In this document: piece after piece, positions 1 through 5,801 of the stretch
Numbering within the stretch: position 1 is the stretch's first letter
Layout of the letters: every line of letters begins with the position of its first letter
Assembly (NCBI GenBank): GCA_050255995.1
Contig: JBFWIM010000104.1
Coordinates: 1-5,801, forward strand
DNA length: 5,801 nt
Direction of reading: 5' to 3'
Source: Intestinibacillus sp050255995
Lineage (GTDB): Bacteria; Bacillota; Clostridia; Oscillospirales; Butyricicoccaceae
Notes under the pieces: generated by a model
What the model saw: the letters and a program-made list of their open reading frames with translations, nothing else
What the model was told of the DNA's origin: nothing
The model's database searches: none
Position numbers and translations under genes: made by a program

Positions 1-352
1 CGGACTTTCCAACCGCTATATAAACGACCAGGGGCTGACCGAACGTGAGGCGCGCATCCTGTAGCCGGACCGCAAAGATCTGGTTTCCGTATGGCGCCAC
101 CATAATAGCCGCGCAGTGGAAGGCCGCCTGAGTGTGCCATCTAACGCGCTTTCCCGCCGTATACAGTGGGAGAGTAAGCGCGACATCAATATCGGCAAGC
201 TGTTCGTCTGCCTGGACGTGTTCAGCGAAAGCAGCCTGCTGAGCTACCATTTTAAGGATGGACTTCTCAATATCCTTTTGAAACCGCATCAGGGCAAGGC
301 CGATATTTCGGGTTCGGTTGTGCTCGCGACGCTCAGGAGTATGAGTAAGTGA
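1..352 (+). pseudogene. recJ: RecJ-type single-strand DNA exonuclease, C-terminal end only, interrupted by an in-frame amber codon
   Basis: RecJ is a cytoplasmic 5'-3' single-strand DNA exonuclease used in recombination and mismatch/base repair. Only its tail is here, in the frame starting at base 2. Twenty codons are followed by TAG (62-64), then 95 more codons to TGA (350-352). The stretch after the TAG looks like the Firmicute RecJ C-terminal region: PDRKDLVSVWRH near its start, then an Arg-rich segment, then INIGKLFVCLDVFSE and a final short beta-rich part. The frame is the same on both sides, so this is a single stop, not a frameshift. The catalytic DHH/DHHA1 part lies upstream of the window. 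A product ending at the TAG would lose only the non-catalytic tail and might still be active. Alternatives are a sequencing error (CAG or TTG read as TAG) or readthrough. The family call rests on recall of the tail motifs and on its position before rel; I am fairly but not fully sure. Confidence 0.68.
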
Positions 353-365
353 GAAGAGGCCGTCC

Positions 366-371
366 GGGGAG
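366..371 (+). promoter_or_regulatory. Shine-Dalgarno site that decides the rel start
   Basis: GGGGAG lies 9 nt before the ATG at 381. Two further in-frame ATGs follow at 387 and 390, but they would be 15 and 18 nt from this site, so 381 is the better start. The recJ stop is only 28 nt upstream of 381 and I see no promoter in that gap, so rel is probably transcribed through from recJ. Confidence 0.6.
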
Positions 372-380
372 AGAAGAAAG

Positions 381-2570
381 ATGGAAATGATGAACAGGAT
401 AGACTTTTTAATCGAGCGGGTGCAAAAGCAGAACCCGTCCGCCAACGTCAAGAAGATCCGGGCGGCGTATGAATGTGCGGCGGCTGCGCACGAGGGGCAA
501 AAACGCCGCAACGGCGAACCGTATATCATTCATCCGGTTTCCGTGGCGGAAGTAATTGTCGAAATGGGTCTGGATACCGACTCAATCTGCGCCGGGCTGC
601 TGCATGACTGTATAGAGGACACAGGATTTGGATATCGCGAGATTGAAAACAAATTCGGTACCTCGGTCGCGGAGCTGGTAGACGGTGTGAGCCGCCTGGG
701 CATGCTGCGTTACTCCAAAGAGCAGGAGCAGATGGAAGACCTGCGCAAGATGTTTATGGCCATGGCCAAGGACATCCGCGTCATCCTGATCAAGCTGGCT
801 GACCGCCTGCACAATGCCCGCACGTTCCAGCATCTTCCGGAGCGCAAGCAGCGCGACAAGGCGCTCGAGACAATGGAGATCTATGCGCCGATCGCGCACC
901 GTCTGGGCATGCAGCGCATCAAGTGGGAGCTGGAGGATCTGTCCCTCAAGTGCCTCGACCCGATCGGCTATAATGAGATTGTCGAGGGCCTAAAGGCGCA
1001 AAGCGCCCAGCACGAGGAGTTTCTGGAGTGCATCAAGGAAACCATTGACGCCAAGCTGGCCGAGGCGCACATCACCCATGAAATTTCCGCACGAGTCAAA
1101 CACATCTATTCGATCTACCGCAAGATGTACGCACAGCATAAAACCATTAACGAAATTTACGACATTTGCGCCATCCGCGTCATTGTAGGCACAGTTGCGG
1201 ACTGTTACAATGTTCTCGGCTATATTCATGACCTTTACAAGCCGATTCCTGGACGTTTTAAGGACTACATCTCTACCCCCAAGCCGAACGGTTACCAGTC
1301 CCTGCATACCACGGTCATCGGTCGCGCGGGCGTCCCCTTTGAGGTACAGATCCGCACCGACGAGATGCACCGGATGGCCGAATACGGCGTTGCGGCGCAC
1401 TGGAAATACAAGCAGGGGCTGGACAGAAAAAGCAGCGAAGAGGCGTTTGCCTGGATCCGGCAGCTGCTGGAAGCCCAGCAGGACACCGAAGCCGAGGACT
1501 TCATCAAGAACATCAAGGTCGATTTATTCGCGGACGAGGTGTTTGTTTTCACGCCCAAGGGCGACGTGGTCAACATGCCGGCGGGCGCTATTCCAATCGA
1601 CCTTGCCTACGCCATCCATTCAGCCGTCGGCAACCGCATGGTGGGCTGCAAAATTAACGGGCGCATTGCGCCGATCGACACGCCGCTCAAAAACGGCGAC
1701 ATTGTTGAAATCGTCACCTCCAAAGAGACGCGTGGCCCAAGCCGCAACTGGGTTAAGATTGTGCGAACCACCGAGGCGCGCAACAAGATTAAACAGTGGT
1801 TCAAAAAGGAGTGCCGCGAGGACAACATTGCACAGGGTAAGGAGGAGCTCGACCGCGAGCTGCGCGCCAACCTGCTGTTCAACGGCTTCTACGAGAACGA
1901 GGATATCCAGAAGGACGTTATGCAAAAATTCTCCTTCAAGGATCTCGATGAAATGTACGCCTCGCTCGGCTACGGCGGTATTACGGTCACCAAGGTGGTC
2001 AATAAGGTCAAGGACGATGTGAACAAGATGCGCCGGCAAAATGCGCAGGAAGAGCATGCGGCGCAGCCTGCGGTCAAGCGCCATGGCAAATCACAGTCCG
2101 GCGTTATTGTGGAGGGTATTGACAACTGCCTGATCAAATTCGCCCGCTGCTGCACTCCGATTCCCGGCGACGATATCATCGGCTTTATCACACGCGGCTA
2201 CGGCGTTTCCATTCACCGCCGGGACTGCGTCAATGTCCATTCAAACGGCAGCGAGGAAGACAAGGCGCGCTGGGTCAATTGCTGGTGGGATGAGGATCTG
2301 GTCGCCACCAACCCGCAGCGTGAGCGGTTTTCGACCGGTCTGCAAATTTCCGCAAAGAACCGCATCGGTATTTTGGCCGATATTGCTACGCTGCTGTCGA
2401 ATGCGCGCGTCAACGTGCATGAGCTGAGCGCGCGCGACCTTGCGGACGGCTTTGCGGTCATTAATGCAATGATTGACGTCACGGGCATTTCTCAGTTGGA
2501 GAACATTATGACCCGGCTGCGCAATACCAAGGGCGTGGTGGACGTCATCCGCACAGTCGACGGAAACTGA
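381..2570 (+). CDS. relA: Bifunctional (p)ppGpp synthetase/hydrolase (Rel/SpoT family)
   Basis: This cytoplasmic enzyme makes ppGpp/pppGpp from ATP plus GDP/GTP and also hydrolyses it, setting the stringent response. At 729 residues it has the usual full length. Residues about 25-175 form the HD hydrolase, with H51-P52, H75-D76, E79-D80 and the DRLHN motif ending at N145; all are present, so hydrolysis should be intact. Residues about 235-345 form the synthetase, with D261, RFKD at 292-295, NGYQSLHT at 303-310 and E321 in EVQIRT. The RxKD form marks bifunctional Rel/SpoT enzymes rather than synthetase-only RelA (ExDD). A TGS domain spans about 386-448. A helical region leads to a Cys/His segment (C583, C590-C591, H612, C616), and an ACT domain spans about 651-727. 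These C-terminal domains normally sense uncharged tRNA on the ribosome. Nothing is missing or broken. Some annotations would name it rel or spoT. Confidence 0.97.
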   Translation: MEMMNRIDFLIERVQKQNPSANVKKIRAAYECAAAAHEGQKRRNGEPYIIHPVSVAEVIVEMGLDTDSICAGLLHDCIEDTGFGYREIENKFGTSVAELVDGVSRLGMLRYSKEQEQMEDLRKMFMAMAKDIRVILIKLADRLHNARTFQHLPERKQRDKALETMEIYAPIAHRLGMQRIKWELEDLSLKCLDPIGYNEIVEGLKAQSAQHEEFLECIKETIDAKLAEAHITHEISARVKHIYSIYRKMYAQHKTINEIYDICAIRVIVGTVADCYNVLGYIHDLYKPIPGRFKDYISTPKPNGYQSLHTTVIGRAGVPFEVQIRTDEMHRMAEYGVAAHWKYKQGLDRKSSEEAFAWIRQLLEAQQDTEAEDFIKNIKVDLFADEVFVFTPKGDVVNMPAGAIPIDLAYAIHSAVGNRMVGCKINGRIAPIDTPLKNGDIVEIVTSKETRGPSRNWVKIVRTTEARNKIKQWFKKECREDNIAQGKEELDRELRANLLFNGFYENEDIQKDVMQKFSFKDLDEMYASLGYGGITVTKVVNKVKDDVNKMRRQNAQEEHAAQPAVKRHGKSQSGVIVEGIDNCLIKFARCCTPIPGDDIIGFITRGYGVSIHRRDCVNVHSNGSEEDKARWVNCWWDEDLVATNPQRERFSTGLQISAKNRIGILADIATLLSNARVNVHELSARDLADGFAVINAMIDVTGISQLENIMTRLRNTKGVVDVIRTVDGN

Positions 2571-2587
2571 AAATCCAGGAATCGTTG

Positions 2588-2641
2588 ATAACGGCGTGTG
2601 GGCAACAGGGCTCGCCCCCTGTTGTCCATCTTGCCGTTTAT
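2588..2641 (+). other. Two-tier hairpin filling the relA-dtd gap
   Basis: The upper stem pairs 2598-2610 with 2617-2629: 13 pairs, two of them G-U, closed by a 6-nt loop at 2611-2616. The lower stem pairs 2590-2595 (AACGGC) with 2633-2638 (GCCGTT), with a small internal loop between (2596-2597 against 2630-2632). The structure takes up most of the 82-nt space and ends next to the AAGGAG Shine-Dalgarno site of dtd. No T-run follows the 3' arm, so it is not a standard intrinsic terminator. It may be an mRNA processing or stability element, a leaky attenuator, or a copy of a small dispersed repeat. The pairing is seen directly; the role is unknown. Confidence 0.6.
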
Positions 2642-2647
2642 AAGGAG
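2642..2647 (+). promoter_or_regulatory. Strong Shine-Dalgarno site of dtd
   Basis: AAGGAG sits 5 nt before the ATG at 2653 and fixes that start. It abuts the 3' foot of the upstream hairpin, so folding of the lower stem could affect ribosome access. That regulatory link is inference. Confidence 0.7.
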
Positions 2648-2652
2648 ATTTT

Positions 2653-3102
2653 ATGAGAGCGATCATCCAGCGGGTTTCCCGCGCGGCGGTTACGGTCGAT
2701 AGCGCCGAAACGCACGCGATCGGCCGGGGCTTTGCCGTGCTGCTTGGCATTTCTGAGGGAGACGGAGTGCAGGAAGCGGATTATCTGGCAGATAAATGCG
2801 TGGGATTGCGCATTTTTACCGACGAGAATGACAAAATGAACTTATCATTGGCGGATGTTGGGGGCGGGCTGCTGATTGTTTCCAACTTTACGTTGTATGG
2901 GGATTGCAAAAAAGGCCGACGCCCGAATTTTATGCGTGCGGCGCGCCCGGAGACGGCGATTCCGCTGTACGAGAGGTTTGTTTCCCGCTGCCGCGAAAGC
3001 GGACTGCCCGTTGCAACCGGGAAGTTCGGCGCGGACATGCAGATTGACCTGATAAACGATGGGCCGGTGACCATTTTTATGGACACCGACGAAATGAAAT
3101 AG
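2653..3102 (+). CDS. dtd: D-aminoacyl-tRNA deacylase (DTD)
   Basis: DTD cleaves D-amino acids (and glycine mischarged on tRNA-Ala) from tRNA in the cytoplasm, protecting translation from wrong-handed residues. The 149-residue length matches the family. Both active-site motifs are visible. The SQxxT-type motif reads SNFTLYGD from S77, with T80 conserved and Asn in place of the usual Gln at 78. The cross-subunit Gly-cisPro motif is NDGPVT with G137-P138. The segment CKKGRRPNF after the first motif is also typical. The enzyme works as a homodimer. The gene follows rel after the hairpin gap, ends in TAG and is 15 nt from the next gene, which lies in the same frame. The order rel-dtd is common in Firmicutes. 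Confidence 0.96.
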   Translation: MRAIIQRVSRAAVTVDSAETHAIGRGFAVLLGISEGDGVQEADYLADKCVGLRIFTDENDKMNLSLADVGGGLLIVSNFTLYGDCKKGRRPNFMRAARPETAIPLYERFVSRCRESGLPVATGKFGADMQIDLINDGPVTIFMDTDEMK

Positions 3103-3117
3103 ACGGAGGCGGCTACC

Positions 3118-3750
3118 ATGAAAATTCTGCACCTGTGCGTTGGTGTAGTGCGTACAAATTGCTATATCATATTCGACGAAGCCACGAAGGAGGGCGCGGT
3201 GGTTGACCCGGGCGATAGCGCCGATGCGATTCTGGAACAGATTCGCAAAGAGGGAATCGCGCTCAAGTATATTTTGCTGACTCATGCGCATTTTGATCAT
3301 ATTCTTGCGGTCAAGGCGGTCAAGGAGGCCACCGGCGCGCAGCTTGTGCTGCACGAAGCCGATGCGGGCATGCTCAAAAAGGAAACTATGTCCGATTTCC
3401 GTCCCTATATTACGAATTATCAGGAGCCTACGGTCGATATATATGCAAAAGAGGGCACACAGGTCGCCTTCGGCGGCATGGCGGCAACCTATCTGAACAC
3501 GCCTGGTCACACACCCGGCTCCAGCGTTATTATGATCGGCGACTGCCTGTTTACCGGCGATACGCTGTTTCGCCACGAGTGCGGCCGCTGTGACCTGCCG
3601 GGCGGCAATTTCGACCAGATGCTGGAATCCCTGAAGCGCCTGCACGACCTGCCGGGCGACTTCCATGTGCTGCCCGGGCATGAGGATATGTCCACGCTCA
3701 CGGAAGAGCGCAGCCAAAATCCGTATATTCGGCAGGCGCTCGCCCGATGA
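3118..3750 (+). CDS. MBL-fold metal-dependent hydrolase, glyoxalase-II-like (YqgX-type)
   Basis: This is a metallo-beta-lactamase-fold hydrolase, probably cytoplasmic as no signal peptide is visible. The 210 residues carry the full binuclear metal site: H56-x-H58-x-D60-H61 (THAHFDH), H131 (NTPGHTPGS), D148 (FTGDTLF) and H188 (LPGHED). A CGRCDLPGG segment follows D148, as in the small glyoxalase-II-like subfamily that includes B. subtilis YqgX. The C-terminal substrate domain of true glyoxalase II (about 250 residues) is absent, so a hydroxyacylglutathione hydrolase role should not be assumed; the substrate is unknown. The start is set by GGAGG at 3105-3109, 8 nt upstream of the ATG. The stop overlaps the next start (ATGA), pointing to translational coupling with hemZ. 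The fold and metal site are certain; the exact activity is not. Confidence 0.92.
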   Translation: MKILHLCVGVVRTNCYIIFDEATKEGAVVDPGDSADAILEQIRKEGIALKYILLTHAHFDHILAVKAVKEATGAQLVLHEADAGMLKKETMSDFRPYITNYQEPTVDIYAKEGTQVAFGGMAATYLNTPGHTPGSSVIMIGDCLFTGDTLFRHECGRCDLPGGNFDQMLESLKRLHDLPGDFHVLPGHEDMSTLTEERSQNPYIRQALAR

Positions 3751-5210
3751 ACTATATCCTGCAAGGGCATGACTACCGGCACGCGGTCGAAGAGATGCTG
3801 CTGCACCTGTTGCCGACCGAAATCCCGGTGTCGGTTCCGTATCCGGAAGGCGATACCTGCGTTTCCTCGCTCACCGAGCGGGAAGGGACGGCGCGCGCCG
3901 CCGCCCATGTCACCATAGGCGGGCAGACGCGTGAGGCCGCGCGTGAGACAGCGGTAGGCGGCTGCGATGTGCTCACACGCCGCCGGCGGGAAAATGAGAT
4001 CATCAAGCTTTCGATTTACGACGCGATTGCGCCGACCCTGCCTGCGCCGCCCGTCTGGGGCAGCCTGACCGGTGTGCGTCCGGCCAAACTGGCGCGCGGC
4101 ATGATGGAGCGGGGCATGACAAACGCCGAGGTTGCCGTGCGGCTGCGGGAGCATTTTTATGTTTCACCCGCGCGCACGGCGCTGACGGTGCGTGCTGCGG
4201 CCGTGGCGTTGGACTGCAAAGCGCAGCTCTCGCCGGATGAAGTTTCCGTTTATGTGGGCATTCCGTTCTGCCCGTCGCGCTGCGCATATTGCTCCTTCGT
4301 TTCTTCCACGGTTGAGCGCGCTGCCGCGCTGATTCCGCCCTATCTCGAAGCCCTGTGCGCCGAGATTGAAATGACCGGACGGCTGCTTGCCGAGACCGGC
4401 AGGCGTGTGACGACGCTGTATATCGGCGGCGGAACGCCCACCACGCTGTCTGCCCCGCAGCTCTCCAGATTGATGCGGGCGCTCGCAAACGCGATGGATT
4501 TTTCTGCGCTGCGTGAATATACTGTAGAAGCGGGACGTCCGGACACGATTACGCGTGATAAGCTGGAGGCCATCCGGGACGGCGGGGCGACGCGCATCAG
4601 CATCAACCCCCAGACCATGAACGATAAGGTGCTTCGGCGCATCGGCCGCAGGCACAGCGCCGGACAGGTGCTGGAAAGCTACGCGCTTGCGCGGGAAATC
4701 GGCTTTTCGTGTATCAATATGGATACGATTGCCGGGCTTTCGGGCGATACGCCGGACAGCTTTGCACGTACGATCGGCACGCTGACCAATTTAAAGCCGG
4801 AGAACATCACGGTGCATACGCTTGCCATCAAGCGCGCTGCCGACCTGTCCGATAAAGCGGAGGCTGTGGCAAAGCGCGGAACGGTTTCCGCAATGCTGGA
4901 CGACGCGGCGCAGCAGCTGACCGCTGCGGGCTATGCGCCATATTACCTTTACCGGCAAAAGTTTACGGCGGGCGGTTTTGAAAATGTCGGCTGGTGCGTG
5001 CCGGGGACGGAGAGCCTGTATAACGTATACATGATGGAGGAGCTGCAGACCATTGTATCCCTCGGTGCGGGTGCGGTCAGCAAACGCTGCGACACTGCGA
5101 CGGGTAAGATTACGCGGTTTGCAAATCCGAAATATCCAACCGAATATTTGAGCGCCGGAGACCGCATTGCGGCGGCCCGAAAGCTGCTGCTCATGAGCGA
5201 CGGCGCGTAA
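3747..5210 (+). CDS. hemZ: HemZ-type radical SAM protein (coproporphyrinogen III dehydrogenase-like)
   Basis: This 487-residue protein belongs to the HemN/HemW/HemZ radical SAM group; family members are about 500 residues. The N-terminal 160 residues are HemZ-specific and include LTGVRPAKL at 107-115. The radical SAM core begins with VYVGIPF and C175-x3-C179-x2-C182, which would hold a 4Fe-4S cluster that cleaves S-adenosylmethionine. IGGGTPT follows at 226-232, then VEAGRPDTIT near 260-269 and SINPQTMND near 285-293. After C182 the motif reads S-F, as in HemW, and not the fourth-Cys form of true HemN oxidases. The usual name, oxygen-independent coproporphyrinogen oxidase, is therefore uncertain and a haem-handling role is possible. 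The start overlaps the MBL stop by 4 nt and has only a weak Shine-Dalgarno (GGCAGG near 3731), consistent with coupled translation. An LPGDT-like segment reads LSGDT (S332). Confidence 0.93.
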   Translation: MNYILQGHDYRHAVEEMLLHLLPTEIPVSVPYPEGDTCVSSLTEREGTARAAAHVTIGGQTREAARETAVGGCDVLTRRRRENEIIKLSIYDAIAPTLPAPPVWGSLTGVRPAKLARGMMERGMTNAEVAVRLREHFYVSPARTALTVRAAAVALDCKAQLSPDEVSVYVGIPFCPSRCAYCSFVSSTVERAAALIPPYLEALCAEIEMTGRLLAETGRRVTTLYIGGGTPTTLSAPQLSRLMRALANAMDFSALREYTVEAGRPDTITRDKLEAIRDGGATRISINPQTMNDKVLRRIGRRHSAGQVLESYALAREIGFSCINMDTIAGLSGDTPDSFARTIGTLTNLKPENITVHTLAIKRAADLSDKAEAVAKRGTVSAMLDDAAQQLTAAGYAPYYLYRQKFTAGGFENVGWCVPGTESLYNVYMMEELQTIVSLGAGAVSKRCDTATGKITRFANPKYPTEYLSAGDRIAAARKLLLMSDGA

Positions 5211-5221
5211 GAGGGGAAAGC

Positions 5222-5801
5222 ATGACCTATCAACTGGAACATATCAACGAACAGGCGGTACACGACCCCAAAGGGTTGATTGAACGCAGTGAGCAGAGAT
5301 ACCATACGCTGGTCGAAGAGACGGCGGCGAGCATTGTCGCCAGTATGCACCAGCGGCCAATTGTGCTGCTGAACGGCCCTTCGTCCAGCGGCAAGACCAC
5401 GACGGCCGGGCTGCTCTGCGAAGCGTTTCTGGATCACGGCATCCATGCGGAAGTCATTTCAATGGATGACTATTACCGTTCGCGCTGCGATTATGTGGCT
5501 CCGGTGGATGAGGACGGCATTATCGACTACGAATCGCCACTCTGCATGGATTTGCCGCTGCTGAACGATCATTTACAGCGTCTGGCGGCGGGTGAGGAGA
5601 TCGAAGTACCGCATTTTGACTTTGAACAGCAGAGCCGCACGGAAGAGGCCCGGTCTTTGCGGCTGGGACCGGACGAGGTCGCGGTCATTGAAGGCATCCA
5701 TTCCTTCAGCAACACCATCACCGGCGGACTCGAGGACAAGGCCGTCCGCCTGTATCTGAGTGTCGCAAGTAAGCTGTTGCTGCCGGACGGCACCATACTG
5801 C
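5222..5801 (+). CDS. Uridine/nucleoside kinase-family P-loop protein, 5' part (cut by window end)
   Basis: The reading frame is open from the ATG at 5222 to the window edge (193 codons plus one base). The protein resembles the phosphoribulokinase/uridine kinase family, which transfers phosphate from ATP to a nucleoside in pyrimidine salvage. The Walker A motif GPSSSGKTT covers 52-60. SMDDYY at 80-85 carries the acidic residues usual in this family, and DYESPLCMDLPLL (102-114) and VPHFDF (129-134) match its substrate-side motifs. VIEGIHSF at 155-162 is the Walker B-like strand. Only about 45 residues precede the P-loop, so the long N-terminal TGS/threonyl-tRNA-synthetase-like part of many clostridial relatives is absent. 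An AGAGGGG site ends 5 nt before the ATG and the hemZ stop is 11 nt upstream, so it is probably co-transcribed. Its substrate cannot be told from sequence; it may not be a true uridine kinase. Confidence 0.87.
   Translation, partial: MTYQLEHINEQAVHDPKGLIERSEQRYHTLVEETAASIVASMHQRPIVLLNGPSSSGKTTTAGLLCEAFLDHGIHAEVISMDDYYRSRCDYVAPVDEDGIIDYESPLCMDLPLLNDHLQRLAAGEEIEVPHFDFEQQSRTEEARSLRLGPDEVAVIEGIHSFSNTITGGLEDKAVRLYLSVASKLLLPDGTIL

Noticed and set aside
62..90. Programmed stop-codon readthrough signal at the recJ TAG
   Set aside because: The context after the TAG (CCGGAC) does not match the known CARYYA readthrough context, and only a weak, bulged pairing follows it.
116..352. Separate 78-residue gene starting at GTG 116
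   Set aside because: It has no ribosome binding site, and the same frame with RecJ-like residues continues upstream of the GTG to the TAG at 62-64. It is better read as the tail of recJ.
1195..2022. 275-codon + strand open frame inside rel
   Set aside because: Its product is an Arg/Ser/Thr-rich low-information sequence, typical of a shifted frame in GC-rich DNA, and it lies wholly inside a well-supported gene.
2598..2632. Intrinsic terminator after rel
   Set aside because: The stem is strong but the 3' arm is followed by ATCTTGCCG, with no T-run, so I list it only as a hairpin of unknown role.
2585..2644. Promoter for dtd in the gap
   Set aside because: TTGATA (2585-2590) has no -10-like partner at a proper distance, and the TATAAG-like box near 2640 has only TTGTCC about 12 nt upstream as a partner. 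Neither pair fits normal 16-18 nt spacing.
2845..3717. 290-codon minus-strand open frame across dtd and the MBL gene
   Set aside because: It is antisense to two genes with clear catalytic motifs, spans their junction, and shows no recognisable domain. It is a codon-bias shadow.
3507..4655. Several minus-strand open frames opposite the MBL gene and hemZ
   Set aside because: The products are rich in Arg, Ala and Pro without motifs, and hemZ on the other strand has full family features.

Overview
The window is a compact run of co-directional (+ strand) housekeeping genes. It most likely comes from an anaerobic Firmicute of class Clostridia, plausibly the Oscillospiraceae/Ruminococcaceae. This assignment rests on three things: the gene order (recJ end - rel - dtd - small metallo-beta-lactamase hydrolase - hemZ), the Shine-Dalgarno motifs before most genes, and a GC-rich coding style. 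It is an inference from synteny and protein character, not from a database search.

Layout: 1-352 holds the 3' end of a recJ-like single-strand exonuclease gene, with an in-frame amber codon at 62-64. 381-2570 is a full-length bifunctional (p)ppGpp synthetase/hydrolase (Rel). 2571-2652 is the only sizeable intergenic gap and is almost filled by a two-tier hairpin. 2653-3102 is D-aminoacyl-tRNA deacylase (dtd). 3118-3750 is a glyoxalase-II-like MBL hydrolase. 3747-5210 is a HemZ-type radical SAM protein that overlaps the hydrolase by 4 nt. 5222-5801 is the start of a P-loop uridine/nucleoside kinase-family gene that runs off the window.

The spacing (28, 82, 15, -4 and 11 nt) suggests one operon or two overlapping transcription units, with the relA-dtd gap as the natural break. 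Together the genes cover DNA repair (RecJ), stringent-response signalling (Rel), removal of D-amino acids from tRNA (Dtd), a generic hydrolase, a haem-related radical SAM protein and nucleotide salvage. They are not an obvious pathway; similar clusters are known across Firmicutes.

I see no mobile element, CRISPR array, RNA gene or phage gene, and no convincing undescribed system. The points most worth a second look are the amber codon inside the conserved recJ tail, the relA-dtd hairpin, the same-frame dtd/MBL junction separated by a single UAG, and the short form of the nucleoside kinase.
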